From Clostridium oryzae (GTDB taxonomy: Bacteria > Bacillota > Clostridia > Clostridiales > Clostridiaceae): 64,000 nt of DNA. The notes under the pieces were generated by a model. The model saw only the letters and a program-made list of their open reading frames with translations, had not been told where the DNA came from and ran no database searches. A program made the translations under genes and the position numbers. The DNA is taken from NCBI RefSeq assembly GCF_002029235.1, contig NZ_MZGV01000025.1, positions 1 to 64,000 of the forward strand, read 5' to 3'. Below, piece after piece: positions 40,739 through 50,906 of the stretch. Positions within the stretch are counted from its first letter, which is position 1; every line of letters starts with the position of its first letter.

Positions 40739-41293
40739 TTATTGTTCCATTTGTTTACCTAAGAAGGATGCTGCAATCTCGGAAAGCTTTAACTCTACTT
40801 CTCCAAACTTTTCCCCATTTTGTTTGGAAAGAATGATTACTGCTCCGATTGCATCGCCTTCAGATATAATAGGCGCAATAACCTGAGATGAGTATTTATC
40901 CTTTACATCCTCATCATCATATAACGGAATCATTTTTCCGTCATTCTCATCAGCAAGGAAGTTTTTCCTCTCTTCCATTACCTTTTCAAGTTCATCACTA
41001 ATTCTTTTTTCTGCATACTCTTTTTTAGGTGCTCCACTAGCAGATATAATAGCATCCTTATCAGCTACTAAAACTATATGCCCAATTGACTGTTGAAGCG
41101 CGTCTGCATATTCTCTTGAAAAATCACTTAATTCATTTATCGGGGAATATTTTTTTAGTATTATGCCGCCTTCTCTATCTGTAAAAATCTCGAGAGGATC
41201 TCCTTCTCTTATTCTTAATGTTCTCCTTATTTCTTTTGGTATAACTACTCTTCCAAGATCATCTATTCTTCTTACTATTCCTGTAGCTTTCAT
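40739..41293 (-). CDS. spoVT: Sporulation regulator SpoVT
   Basis: A 184-residue AbrB-type regulator. The N-terminal swapped-hairpin DNA-binding domain (MKATGIVRRIDDLGRVVIPK, RRTLRIREGDPLEIF) is followed by a GAF-like domain (about 55-184). It modulates late forespore (sigma-G) genes in B. subtilis. AAGGAGGAA precedes the ATG. Upstream of the spoVB-like gene, as in Bacillus. Confidence 0.95.
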   Translation of the reverse strand: MKATGIVRRIDDLGRVVIPKEIRRTLRIREGDPLEIFTDREGGIILKKYSPINELSDFSREYADALQQSIGHIVLVADKDAIISASGAPKKEYAEKRISDELEKVMEERKNFLADENDGKMIPLYDDEDVKDKYSSQVIAPIISEGDAIGAVIILSKQNGEKFGEVELKLSEIAASFLGKQMEQ

Positions 41294-41406
41294 AACTCTT
41301 CCTCCTTATACTATAGGCTCTTATCCATATAAAAACCCTGTAGTTCTATAATTAATATATTTGTACTAATATTATCCTTCTAAGCATATAATTTTATGCA
41401 TAAAAT

Positions 41407-41437
41407 AAAGGCTTTTATTTCAATAATAAAAGCCTTT
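41407..41437 (-). terminator. Terminator after prsA
   Basis: AAAGGCTTTTATT with AATAAAAGCCTTT around a 5-base loop. On the minus strand it is followed by ATTTTAT. About 120 bases beyond the prsA stop. Confidence 0.65.
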
Positions 41438-41439
41438 AA

Positions 41440-41467
41440 GGTAGTTATTGTAGTTATTGTAGTTATT
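41440..41467. repeat. Three tandem copies of a 9-base repeat
   Basis: GTAGTTATT is repeated three times without interruption in the space between prsA and its terminator. Probably a slippage microsatellite. Confidence 0.7.
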
Positions 41468-41556
41468 GCCAATATCCATATTTATTTATATATCTATATT
41501 CTTATATTCTTTTGCTCTGTCCGCTAATCTATATATACTATGCTGGAATCCAACAC

Positions 41557-42591
41557 CTATATCATATTCTTACTAATTCTATTTTTGTAAGTCTTCACTT
41601 TGTATTGCTTTTTTAACTTAGTAATCTCGTTGTTCTTTGCTTCTGTCTTTTTATTACTTAAGACTGTACTCTTTACTTCTTCCTTAACATCACTAAGTTT
41701 TTTAACTTTTGACTTCTTATTTACACCAGTTGCTTTGATTATGTGCCACCCAAATTGGGTATGTACAGGACCTGAGACTTCTCCTTCTTTTAATTTCTTA
41801 GCTGCAGCCATAAAATCAGAATCCAGCTCTGTAGTATCATAGGCATAATAGCCAAGCTCTCCGCCTTTATCCTTTGTGCCGTCCGTACCATACTTCTTTG
41901 CAAGATCTGCAAATTTTTCTCCCTTATCAATCCTATCTTTTATTTCCTGAGCTTGTTTCTTAGTCTTTACCAAAATATGATACAATGTAGCACCTGGCTT
42001 ATTTGTGTATTTAGAAACATTAGTTGTATAATATTGTTTTATTTCATCATCAGTTACTGTTATATTTTTATCTAGTTCATAAACAACTCGGTTAGCAGCA
42101 AAACTTTCAACACTTTTTTTCATTTCCTTCTTTAACAGAGCTTTATATGATTTTAGTGTATAACCGTAGTTTTTTAGTCCAGTTTCAAACTGTTTATCAT
42201 TATTATTAAAGTTTTCTTCCTTAGTCATATCCATTTCTTTCTGTACTTCAGCATCTATATTATTTAAGTCCGGAACCAATTTTTTCTTCTTAGCTTCTAA
42301 ATACAAAAGTTTTTGTTCAACTAATTGGTCTACAGCTGATTCATAATACTGCTGAAGTTGAGATTTGGCATCTTCATTTTCTAAATAATCATTACCATAT
42401 TGCTGTTTTAATGTAGCTATATTGGATTTTAATGCCTTATTAACATCAGACACTAATATTTTGTTATCTCCTACCTTTGCAAGTACAGTGTTCTCCTTAG
42501 CTTCCTTAGTTTTTACTATACATCCGGAAAGGCTTAGAGTAAATATGACCGCTACACTCATTGCCATTATCTTTTTCAATCTATTCAACAT
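41557..42591 (-). CDS. prsA: Foldase PrsA-like lipoprotein (PpiC-type isomerase)
   Basis: A 344-residue exported lipoprotein. Signal peptide with lipobox LSGC, lipidated cysteine 24. SurA-N-like helical region (about 35-190), then a parvulin domain (about 197-295) with LYHILVKTKKQAQEI, GELGYYA and FGWHIIKAT. The lysine-rich C terminus completes it. It assists folding of secreted proteins at the outer face of the membrane. Downstream of mfd by 70 bases, where clostridia commonly carry a PpiC-type gene. Confidence 0.93.
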   Translation of the reverse strand: MLNRLKKIMAMSVAVIFTLSLSGCIVKTKEAKENTVLAKVGDNKILVSDVNKALKSNIATLKQQYGNDYLENEDAKSQLQQYYESAVDQLVEQKLLYLEAKKKKLVPDLNNIDAEVQKEMDMTKEENFNNNDKQFETGLKNYGYTLKSYKALLKKEMKKSVESFAANRVVYELDKNITVTDDEIKQYYTTNVSKYTNKPGATLYHILVKTKKQAQEIKDRIDKGEKFADLAKKYGTDGTKDKGGELGYYAYDTTELDSDFMAAAKKLKEGEVSGPVHTQFGWHIIKATGVNKKSKVKKLSDVKEEVKSTVLSNKKTEAKNNEITKLKKQYKVKTYKNRISKNMI

Positions 42592-42661
42592 TATTCCCCC
42601 GCTCGTTATAATTTTTCAAACAGTTCTTATTTATTATAAACATAAACCTTAAAGAATTCAA

Positions 42662-45600
42662 TTATGACTTTAAAGCTATGCTAGTCTCCTCGTTCACTTC
42701 CTCTCCATACTCTAACTTAATCATAAAATTTAACATAGCCTTTAGATCATCAAGCACCTGCTCTTTCTTAGTATCTATTATCTTGTAAGCTATTATTGGT
42801 GCTTCTCCAAACTTGAAAACGACCTTTTTTCTATATTTAACCATGACAGCCTTAACTATAGCTTCTGTAAGTGCTTCTTTATTTTCAAAAACCAAATGAA
42901 CTTCTGAACCTTTTTCTTTTATTTCTACTATGTTCAGCTTCTTTCCTAATCCTCTTATATACGAAATATTCATAAGATTGTAGACAGATTGAGGAATTTC
43001 AGAAAATCTATCTTCAAGCTCTTCCTTAACATCCATAAAATCTTCGAAACTTCCGATTGAGGCTATCTTTTTATAAACCTCTATTTTCTGCATTTCATCT
43101 TTAACATAAGCATTTGGTATATATCCATCTACCATAATATCAACAGTAGTTTCCACTTGTTCTCTATCTATCTCGCCCTTTACAAGTTTAATAGTATCCT
43201 CAAGCATTCTACAATACAAATCATATCCTATAGCAGCCATATGTCCGTGCTGCGCGGAACCCATCATGTTTCCTGCTCCTCTTATCTCTAGATCCCTCAT
43301 GGCTATCTTAAATCCAGATCCAAGCTCTGTAAACTCTTTTATTGCTTTAAGACGCTTTTCTGCTACTTCTGTAAGAATTTTATCTTTCTTATAGGTAAAA
43401 TAGGCATATGCCATTCTATTAGATCTACCCACACGTCCTCTCAATTGATATAACTGAGAAAGTCCCATCTTGTCAGCATCATATATTATCATCGTATTTA
43501 CATTCTGTATATCAATTCCTGTTTCTATTATGGTTGTACACACTAATATGTCATATTGCATATCCATAAAATCAAGCATCACCTTTTCAAGCTGTCTTTC
43601 AGTCATTTGTCCATGAGCCACGATAACTCTAGCCTCAGGAATCAGCTTGGTTAAGTAATTTGCCATTGACATTATATCCTCAACTCGATTATATACAAAA
43701 TACACTTGACCATTCCTGCCTATTTCCCTAAGGATTGCATCCCGCATTAGCTGGTCGTTATATTCAACTACATAAGTCTGTATAGGGTATCGTTCCTCTG
43801 GAGGAGTTTCTATTACACTTATATCTCTTACACCTGTAAGGGACATATGCAGTGTTCTAGGTATTGGCGTTGCCGTTAATGTTAATACATCTATGTTTTT
43901 CTTCAGATTCTTTATCTTTTCCTTATGTGTTACACCAAACCTTTGCTCCTCATCTACTATCAGCAATCCTAAATCTTTAAAGACTACATCTTTTTGCAAT
44001 ATTCTATGAGTTCCTATAAGTATATCAATATTACCTTCTTTAACAGCCTGTAAAGTATCCTTTACCTGTGCAGAAGTTCTGAATCTACTTACCATATCTA
44101 CTTTTACAGGAAAATCCGAAAATCTCTTTATCATATTGTTGTAATGCTGTTCGGCTAGAATAGTTGTCGGCACTAAAAACGCTACCTGCTTGCCGTCCAT
44201 TACAGCCTTAAATGCAGCCCTTAAAGCTACCTCAGTCTTACCATATCCAACATCACCACAAAGTAGTCTATCCATTGGTTTATCTGATTCCATATCTTTT
44301 TTAATCTCCTGAATAGATGTTATTTGATCAGGAGTTTCTTCATAAGGGAACTCACCCTCAAACTGATTTTGCCATACAGTGTCCTTGCCATATCTGAATC
44401 CCTTTACTGTAGCCCTTGCAGCATATAACTTCACTAAATCTTCAGCTATCTCGTTGATAGACTTCTTTACTTTTTCCTTAGCTTTTGCCCATTCATTCCC
44501 TCCAAGCTTATTTACCTTAGGAGATTTACCATCACTTCCTATGTATTTTTGTACCATGTCCAATTGATCAACAGGTACATATAATCTATCATCAGCATCA
44601 TAGTTTATTTCTAGATAATCTCTCTTTAAGCCTTCAACTTCTAGCTGTTTTATCCCTTTATATACGCCTATACCATGGTTTACATGAACTACATAATCAC
44701 CAGGTTTAAGTTCTGTAAAACTTTTTATTTTACCTACACCTTTTTTAGGAACACGTTTTCTATCTTTTCTCTTTGCTTCACCAAAAACTTCTTTGTCAGA
44801 TATAAGACACACTTTAAGTTCTGGAAATTCGAATCCCTTTAATTGATTACCAAATGTTATAACAACTTCTCCACATGCTATATCATTTACAACATCTTTA
44901 TATATGCTCTCTATACCGTTTTCTTTTAATGTATTTACCAGCCTCTCCCCCCTAGGGCGAGTTCCGGATAATATAATCGTTCTAAATCCATTTTTCTTTT
45001 TTTCTCTGATGTCATCTATTAAAAGTTTTAATTGACCGCCATATCCACTCAGGGTTTTCTGTGAAAAATCTAGATAGGTTTCATACGGTACACCAAATCT
45101 TTTATCTATTGAACTAAATATTAATAAATTAGATTGTTCAAGTCTTACCTTAAGCTCTTCTCTTTCTAGTAATAGCTTGCTCTGACGCTTTAATATATCC
45201 CCTCTTTCCAAAAAAGACTTATAAGTTTCCTGAAACTCATAATATATACTATCAAGCTTTCCTTCACATCTTTTATAATCATCTAAGAAAATTACTCCGT
45301 TACCAATATAATCAAAGAAACTAGATGGGGTCTTATAAAAATACGGTAAATAGCTATCTATAGTTTCAAAACTACCCGTTTGCCTTAATGTTTCTAAATT
45401 TGACTTAACTATAGAGCTTATCTTTTGTCTAACCTCTTTAAAGTCATCACTACCAAATGCTGTAAGCACATTTTTCAAATCATCTTCCATTAAATCAGCA
45501 GCTCTATCGATACTATTCTGTTCAATTATTATTTCCTTTGCAGGAAATACTTCTATTTTCTCAACTTTATCGATACTTCTCTGAGATTCAATATTAAAGC

Positions 45601-46216
45601 TTCTTATAGAATCCACTTCGTCGCCAAAAAGTTCAATTCTATATGGCAGATTAGATATTGGTGAAAAAATGTCTATTATTCCACCACGTATAGAAAATTG
45701 TCCCTTACCATCTACAATATCCATTCTTTCATAGCCGCACTCAACTAACTTATAAGCTATATCCTGTAAATTAATTGTGTTCCCTACTTTTATGTTAAAC
45801 ATGTATTTCTTGTATAAATTTATAGGGGTATAATTGGCAGCTAATGATTCTACAGAAGTGATTATTATTTTTCTTCCCCTTCTAAGTATCTCTCTAATAA
45901 CCTTGAGCCTTTCCCATCTTAAATCACCAGATATAGCGTACACATTATAAAAAACCATTTCTCTGCTTGGAAAATAATATACATTATTCTGATATAAACT
46001 CAAATCTTCATAAATATTTTTACATTCAACGTCGCTATGAGTAATGATAAAAACATTTTCATCGAGCTCCTCATATATGCTATCCATTACATATGCTTTT
46101 GAAGATTCTGCAAGTCCACATACAGCCCCAGGATATTCTCTATTTCTAATTTTTTTCATAAACTCTTCAAATAATTCATTTTCCTTTAGCGGGTCCATAA
46201 GTCCCTTAAGTCTCAT
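42662..46216 (-). CDS. mfd: Transcription-repair coupling factor Mfd
   Basis: A 1184-residue DNA translocase that removes stalled RNA polymerase and recruits UvrA. The N-terminal UvrB-homology part (about 1-350), the RNA-polymerase-interacting domain with KPGDYVVHVNHGIGVYKG (about 505-520), the SF2 helicase motor with Walker A GDVGYGKTE and VDEEQRFG box, and the C-terminal TRCF domain are all present. Start ATG with AGGATGG upstream. Follows pth by 23 bases, the conserved pth-mfd pair. Confidence 0.98.
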   Translation of the reverse strand: MRLKGLMDPLKENELFEEFMKKIRNREYPGAVCGLAESSKAYVMDSIYEELDENVFIITHSDVECKNIYEDLSLYQNNVYYFPSREMVFYNVYAISGDLRWERLKVIREILRRGRKIIITSVESLAANYTPINLYKKYMFNIKVGNTINLQDIAYKLVECGYERMDIVDGKGQFSIRGGIIDIFSPISNLPYRIELFGDEVDSIRSFNIESQRSIDKVEKIEVFPAKEIIIEQNSIDRAADLMEDDLKNVLTAFGSDDFKEVRQKISSIVKSNLETLRQTGSFETIDSYLPYFYKTPSSFFDYIGNGVIFLDDYKRCEGKLDSIYYEFQETYKSFLERGDILKRQSKLLLEREELKVRLEQSNLLIFSSIDKRFGVPYETYLDFSQKTLSGYGGQLKLLIDDIREKKKNGFRTIILSGTRPRGERLVNTLKENGIESIYKDVVNDIACGEVVITFGNQLKGFEFPELKVCLISDKEVFGEAKRKDRKRVPKKGVGKIKSFTELKPGDYVVHVNHGIGVYKGIKQLEVEGLKRDYLEINYDADDRLYVPVDQLDMVQKYIGSDGKSPKVNKLGGNEWAKAKEKVKKSINEIAEDLVKLYAARATVKGFRYGKDTVWQNQFEGEFPYEETPDQITSIQEIKKDMESDKPMDRLLCGDVGYGKTEVALRAAFKAVMDGKQVAFLVPTTILAEQHYNNMIKRFSDFPVKVDMVSRFRTSAQVKDTLQAVKEGNIDILIGTHRILQKDVVFKDLGLLIVDEEQRFGVTHKEKIKNLKKNIDVLTLTATPIPRTLHMSLTGVRDISVIETPPEERYPIQTYVVEYNDQLMRDAILREIGRNGQVYFVYNRVEDIMSMANYLTKLIPEARVIVAHGQMTERQLEKVMLDFMDMQYDILVCTTIIETGIDIQNVNTMIIYDADKMGLSQLYQLRGRVGRSNRMAYAYFTYKKDKILTEVAEKRLKAIKEFTELGSGFKIAMRDLEIRGAGNMMGSAQHGHMAAIGYDLYCRMLEDTIKLVKGEIDREQVETTVDIMVDGYIPNAYVKDEMQKIEVYKKIASIGSFEDFMDVKEELEDRFSEIPQSVYNLMNISYIRGLGKKLNIVEIKEKGSEVHLVFENKEALTEAIVKAVMVKYRKKVVFKFGEAPIIAYKIIDTKKEQVLDDLKAMLNFMIKLEYGEEVNEETSIALKS

Positions 46217-46239
46217 TTATAAACACCATCCTAAATCTT

Positions 46240-46803
46240 TTATGCAGAAAAGCTATTAAACTTATTCATAGCTTCATCTATTCCTTTTGAAACTATAGTT
46301 TCTATCGCTAGTAATACTTGATCATATACAGTATCTATTTTGTTTCTATCATCACTGTTAAACTTACCCATAACATGTGATATCCAATCTCCCTTAGGCT
46401 GTCCTACACCTATTTTTATTCTTGGAAAGGTATCACTTCCAAGGCATTTTATTATACTCTTGATTCCATTATGCCCTCCAGAACTTCCTTTAGGTCTTAT
46501 ACGAAGTCTGCCTAACTGCAAACTCATGTCATCATATATAACTATAATGTTTTCTAAAGGGATTTTATAAAACTTAACTACTTCAGCTAGGCTTTCACCA
46601 CTAAGGTTCATATATGTCTGAGGTTTAAGTAAAACAACCTTTTCATTTCCTATTTTTCCCTCACCATACTCACCTTTAAATTTTATCCTATTAATTACAA
46701 TATTATACTTCTTAGCAGCTAAATCAACAAGTCCAAAACCTATATTGTGTCTTGTACCTGTATATTCAGAACCAGGATTACCTAATCCAACTATCAAAAA
46801 CAT
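46240..46803 (-). CDS. pth: Peptidyl-tRNA hydrolase
   Basis: A 187-residue enzyme recycling peptidyl-tRNA that drops off the ribosome. N10 and catalytic H19 lie in [19 protein letters not shown], followed by [21 protein letters not shown] and [12 protein letters not shown]. Known as spoVC in B. subtilis. Upstream of mfd. Confidence 0.97.
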   Translation of the reverse strand: MFLIVGLGNPGSEYTGTRHNIGFGLVDLAAKKYNIVINRIKFKGEYGEGKIGNEKVVLLKPQTYMNLSGESLAEVVKFYKIPLENIIVIYDDMSLQLGRLRIRPKGSSGGHNGIKSIIKCLGSDTFPRIKIGVGQPKGDWISHVMGKFNSDDRNKIDTVYDQVLLAIETIVSKGIDEAMNKFNSFSA

Positions 46804-46877
46804 TTATTTTCCTCCAAGATAATATAAATAAATTGCGAACCAAGAAAGTGGATTAAAAGGAGATAATATTTAGTAGT

Positions 46878-47151
46878 TAGTGCATGCTTTAAATAGGTAA
46901 GAGAAAAGAGTAAAGAGTAGAGAGAAAAGTGAAGGAAGAAATTCTGCTGTGCAGAATTTCTGAGAATTTAAACCTGATTATCAGCGATAACTTTTTAAAA
47001 ACTAAGATAATACCTAATATTCCAAAAGTATTATTAAAATAATTAGAACTATCTATACAATCAAAATTCAGCATAGCTGAATTTTAACCTTCACTTTTCT
47101 CTTATCTCTTTTCTCTTTACTCTTAACTCCCATACCTATTTAATGCACTTT
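46878..47151. mobile_element. Putative MITE-like element with palindromic, purine-rich terminal inverted repeats
   Basis: The left arm (about 46878-46960) and right arm (about 47063-47151) are inverted copies: each has TTTAAATAGGTA near its outer end, then a long purine/pyrimidine tract (AAGAGTAAAGAG-like), then GTGAAGG, then a 23-base palindrome (46938-46960 and 47063-47085). About 102 unique AT-rich bases lie between. A 61-codon ORF inside has no ribosome site. A related half-copy is at 31448-31520. The remainder of the 46804-47334 gap contains only the htrA terminator. Confidence 0.6.
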
Positions 47152-47259
47152 CTCTTAACTATTCCGTCCTGTGCGTTTAGTTCGTCTTATATTTATATTT
47201 TGTCCTTTCATTTTTTAAATATATCTCACATATTATAACATATTATATAATTAAACAAT

Positions 47260-47318
47260 AAAAAGAGCCTATTATATTATCAGTAATAGTATTTTACTGA
47301 TAATATAAAGGTTCCTTT
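47260..47318 (-). terminator. Terminator after htrA
   Basis: A long stem (TATATTATCAGTAA with its complement) around a 7-base loop, extended by weaker pairs, followed on the minus strand by CTCTTTTTATT. Confidence 0.8.
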
Positions 47319-47334
47319 GCACAAAATGCGATTT

Positions 47335-48576
47335 CTAATTTTTTAATATAATACTTTTAGTTACTATTTTTCCACTTCTCCAAACTTTACACTTGATTGT
47401 TCCGCCGCAACTGACTTTATTAATTATTGAGTTGATTTCTTCATAAGTAGTAACTAGCTTGCCGTTTACTTCTTTGATTATATCCGTAGGTTTAATCCCC
47501 AACTTATCAGCAATTGAATCTTGAGAAACAGATAAAACATATATACCCTTATTAGGGTCATTGGTAGGCCCGCCAGTTGTTCCAAAGTCAACTTTAAAAT
47601 TCTTTGTATTATTTCCAATAGAGCTTATAAGTTTTTTCACATCGTTACTGCATATTGCAAATCCCATACCTTCTGCATAATCCTTCAAATTTAAACTGTT
47701 TATTCCTATTACTTCTCCCGCACTATTGCACAATGGTCCTCCACTACTCCCAGAGTTTATAGCGGCATCCGTTTGTAGCATCTTATAAGTCCTCTTTTCA
47801 TTAGTACTCGAATCAGTGACATCTATTTTTCTGTTTGTAGCACTTATAATACCAGCAGTTACTGAACCAGCAAATGCTTCACCAAGAGGATTTCCTATCG
47901 CTATGGCATCATCCCCCACCCTAACCTTAGAGGAATCTCCAAATTTAGCTGCGATAAGCCTCTTTTTATTTATTCTGATAACTGCTAAATCCGTAGACTT
48001 GTCGAATTTTATAAGTTTAGCCTCTACTGGTTTTGTATTGTCACTAGCCAGCTTTACCATTATTTTATTAGATCCTTCAATTACATGATAATTTGTCACT
48101 ATATATCCGTTAGAATCAAATATTATACCAGAACCTGAAAATTTGTTCTCCTGTTGACCTAGAAATGTCTCCGCGCTATTACTTATGCCTACAACAGCAG
48201 GTCCAACCATCTCAGCAACTCTGGTAACATCGGTTTTTTCTCCCACTGCTGATGTTAAACTATCATCACCTACAACATAATTATTATATTCAGAATTAAC
48301 TCGCGGCTTCATCGATCCAAGCTCATTTCTTACTATTATAGACGCAGTTATTGCTCCTGAAAAAGAGGCCATAGTTATGAATATAACTGTTTTCATAAGA
48401 AACTTTATTTTAGCCTTAGTTTTATTCTTTTTAAAATAAATTGACCCATTAGCATTGATAGCGTTAGCAAAATTTTTAAGTTGTTCATTGGAAATTGCGT
48501 CGGTTGAATAAAGCTTATTGTTTCCAGCTTCTCCCCATATTCTATTTTCAAAGGTAGAATTCTTTTCTCTTTCCAT
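47335..48576 (-). CDS. htrA: Membrane-anchored HtrA/DegP-type serine protease
   Basis: A 413-residue protease-chaperone. A cytoplasmic N terminus (1-57) precedes one membrane helix (about 60-82). The trypsin-like domain has the full triad: H164 (TNYHVIEG), D197 (STDLAVIRI) and S278 (GSSGGPL). A single PDZ domain lies at about 335-405. GGAGG precedes the ATG. It lies 34 bases downstream of a sensor kinase/response regulator pair, which suggests control by secretion or envelope stress like B. subtilis CssRS-HtrA; that link is inference. Confidence 0.95.
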   Translation of the reverse strand: MEREKNSTFENRIWGEAGNNKLYSTDAISNEQLKNFANAINANGSIYFKKNKTKAKIKFLMKTVIFITMASFSGAITASIIVRNELGSMKPRVNSEYNNYVVGDDSLTSAVGEKTDVTRVAEMVGPAVVGISNSAETFLGQQENKFSGSGIIFDSNGYIVTNYHVIEGSNKIMVKLASDNTKPVEAKLIKFDKSTDLAVIRINKKRLIAAKFGDSSKVRVGDDAIAIGNPLGEAFAGSVTAGIISATNRKIDVTDSSTNEKRTYKMLQTDAAINSGSSGGPLCNSAGEVIGINSLNLKDYAEGMGFAICSNDVKKLISSIGNNTKNFKVDFGTTGGPTNDPNKGIYVLSVSQDSIADKLGIKPTDIIKEVNGKLVTTYEEINSIINKVSCGGTIKCKVWRSGKIVTKSIILKN

Positions 48577-48610
48577 AAAGAACCTCCATTAATATTAAAA
48601 ACTTTATTCA

Positions 48611-50029
48611 TCATACCTTTTTCAACGTAAAATAAAATGTAACTCCGTACTTCTTACCATTCTCAACCCATATATCTTGCCCAAGTTGCGTAAGTATATT
48701 TCGTATAATGGGGAGTCCCAAACCAGTGCTTTGTTTTGAAGTTCGTGATTTATCAGATTTATAGAATCTCTCCCATATATTTTTTAAATCCTCATCAGGT
48801 ATTTGCGGTCCATCATTAAAAATTGACACTAAAACCTTATCTGACCTTGTTCTCGTAGATATCTTTATATTGCCGCCCTCATTAACATATTTTACCGCAT
48901 TATCAAGTATATTAGTGACAATCTGTATTAGCCTATCTCTATCACCAAACACATATAAATGTTCATCTTCAAGTACTACATCCACCTTAAGCTTCTTTTC
49001 ATTTATTCTCGTTTCAAATTTAATAACACATAATCTTATAATTTCGTTAACATCAACCTCTGTGATGCTCAATGTAAATTTCCCTGCTTCCATAGCAGAT
49101 AAGTCTAAGAGATCATTTACAAGTCTTGTCAATCTTTGAATTTCCTCATAGGTAATGGATAAATAGTAATTTTCTTTATCCCTTGGTATAACTCCGTCAA
49201 GTATTCCTCCAATAAACCCTTTTATCGATGTTATTGGTGATCTAAGTTCATGAGATACATTAGAAATGAACTCTCTTCTATTTTTCTCAACTTTTTCAAG
49301 AGAATCAGCCATAGAATTAAATGCTTCTGCCAGCTCATTTATTTCATTATTGCATTTTAAATACACACGTCTTTCAACTTCGCCCTTAGATATTTTTGTT
49401 GCAGCTTTATTTATTTCATCGAGAGGCCCTGTTATAATCTTCTTCGTAAAATAATACATTAAGTAAGAGCCTGCCATGCCTATCAGAACTGCTAAAGACC
49501 ATATTAACGAATATATTTTTGCAAGTTCAAGTCTCATCTGGCTTATTGGTGTAAATATAGCTACAGCACCTTTAAACATACCATTATCCATCGCCGGTCT
49601 CATATATATATACATATCTTCTTTAAACACATCTTTATAAGCACCTTTTTTTTCTATTGATTGTCCCTGTCTAAGTTCTTCAATATCTGGTGCCATAAAG
49701 TTTTGGAATTCAATGTTTTTAAATTTAGGATTAGACTCTGTAGATACATATCCCATATTATCCGTTATGAATACATCTGCATCTACATAACTTCCAACAA
49801 GTATTGTATCATCATGAAGTCTTTTTCTTGAATCATAATTGTCGTTTTTAAGCGTCTTAACATATCTCTTTACAAGTACTTTTGCTTGCATATCATATTG
49901 TTTTTTTCTTGATACAAAATAATAATGATTAAACCATATTGACAGGAGAAATGCAAATGTAAAAGACACACAATATAAAATAATTATAAAAACAGTTACT
50001 GTCTTTGTCTTAAGGCTTCTACTCTGCAT
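48611..50029 (-). CDS. Two-component sensor histidine kinase (HAMP-HisKA)
   Basis: A 472-residue kinase: TM1 (about 10-31), an extracellular sensor loop of about 140 residues, TM2 (about 170-195), a HAMP domain, HisKA with the H-box NVSHELRSPITSIKGF (about 255-270), then the N, G1 (IWERFYKSD) and G2 (STGLGLPII) boxes of the ATPase. It starts directly after the stop of the response regulator gene (TAA ATG). It resembles WalK/CssS/PhoR-type kinases, but the stimulus cannot be read from the sequence. Very probably cotranscribed with the regulator and htrA. Confidence 0.94.
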   Translation of the reverse strand: MQSRSLKTKTVTVFIIILYCVSFTFAFLLSIWFNHYYFVSRKKQYDMQAKVLVKRYVKTLKNDNYDSRKRLHDDTILVGSYVDADVFITDNMGYVSTESNPKFKNIEFQNFMAPDIEELRQGQSIEKKGAYKDVFKEDMYIYMRPAMDNGMFKGAVAIFTPISQMRLELAKIYSLIWSLAVLIGMAGSYLMYYFTKKIITGPLDEINKAATKISKGEVERRVYLKCNNEINELAEAFNSMADSLEKVEKNRREFISNVSHELRSPITSIKGFIGGILDGVIPRDKENYYLSITYEEIQRLTRLVNDLLDLSAMEAGKFTLSITEVDVNEIIRLCVIKFETRINEKKLKVDVVLEDEHLYVFGDRDRLIQIVTNILDNAVKYVNEGGNIKISTRTRSDKVLVSIFNDGPQIPDEDLKNIWERFYKSDKSRTSKQSTGLGLPIIRNILTQLGQDIWVENGKKYGVTFYFTLKKV

Positions 50030-50716
50030 TTATTTCACCTCAAATTTATATCCTACTCCCCAAACAGTTTCAATCTGCCAATTAGGTCCTCCTTGAAGCT
50101 TTTCTCTCAAACGTTTTACATGCACATCTACAGTTCTGGAATCGCCAGGATAATCATAACCCCATACCTCACACAACAGTTGCTCCCTAGTAAAAACTCT
50201 ATTTTTATTGTTAGCCAAAAAGTAAAGTAATTCAAATTCCTTAGGTGGCATCTTTATTTCTTCACTCTTATAAATAACATTATAAGAGTTTACATCAATA
50301 GTTATATCCTGAAACTTTAATATTTCTTTGCCTATAGATTCAGAGTTTGACCTTCTCAGCACAGCTTTTACTCTAGCTACAAGTTCCTTAGGTTCAAAAG
50401 GTTTTACTATGTAGTCATCGGCTCCAAGCTCTAAACCTAGAACTTTATCAAACGTTTCTCCTTTAGCTGTCAACATGATAACCGGTACTTGACTTTCTTT
50501 TCTTACCCACTTAAGTATATCTATACCATCTATGTGTGGAAGCATAATATCTAACAAAACCAAATCCGGTTTGTATTCAATGAAAGCTTGCTGAACATCC
50601 TTACCATCATTACACACTTTCGTAGAATATCCTGAACTCTCAAGATACATTTTTATTACTTCGCTTATATTAACATCATCATCAACAACTAATATTTTTG
50701 CAATTTTCCCATCCAT
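50030..50716 (-). CDS. OmpR-family response regulator
   Basis: A 228-residue regulator. The receiver domain has acidic residues DDD (12-14), phospho-acceptor D56 (VLLDIMLP) and lysine in the YIVKPFEP motif. The C-terminal winged helix (about 130-228) ends in HVKRLREKLQ and VWGVGYKFE. First gene of the regulator-kinase-htrA group; the two-component genes abut. Promoter not assigned. Confidence 0.95.
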   Translation of the reverse strand: MDGKIAKILVVDDDVNISEVIKMYLESSGYSTKVCNDGKDVQQAFIEYKPDLVLLDIMLPHIDGIDILKWVRKESQVPVIMLTAKGETFDKVLGLELGADDYIVKPFEPKELVARVKAVLRRSNSESIGKEILKFQDITIDVNSYNVIYKSEEIKMPPKEFELLYFLANNKNRVFTREQLLCEVWGYDYPGDSRTVDVHVKRLREKLQGGPNWQIETVWGVGYKFEVK

Positions 50717-50832
50717 ATTAACCCTCCATGTAAACTATATCTACATAATAATAGCTACTATAACTAATTTATCACATCTACAAAAAATATATATGTTATT
50801 TTATAAAAAGTTACAAATAATTAACTAATATA

Positions 50833-50875
50833 AAAACTGACTAAGATGCTTTTACATAGTATCCTAGTCAGTTTT
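50833..50875 (-). terminator. Terminator after prs
   Basis: AAAACTGACTAAGAT pairs with ATCCTAGTCAGTTTT (one bulge) and is followed on the minus strand by TTTTTATA. It separates prs from the two-component genes. Confidence 0.8.
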
Positions 50876-50906
50876 ACTCAATTGAAGTTATACATTTTGT
50901 TATATC

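Noticed and set aside
46889-47074. 61-codon ORF on the minus strand in the htrA-pth gap
   Set aside because: It lies within the inverted-repeat element, has no ribosome site and reads through the palindrome; treated as chance.
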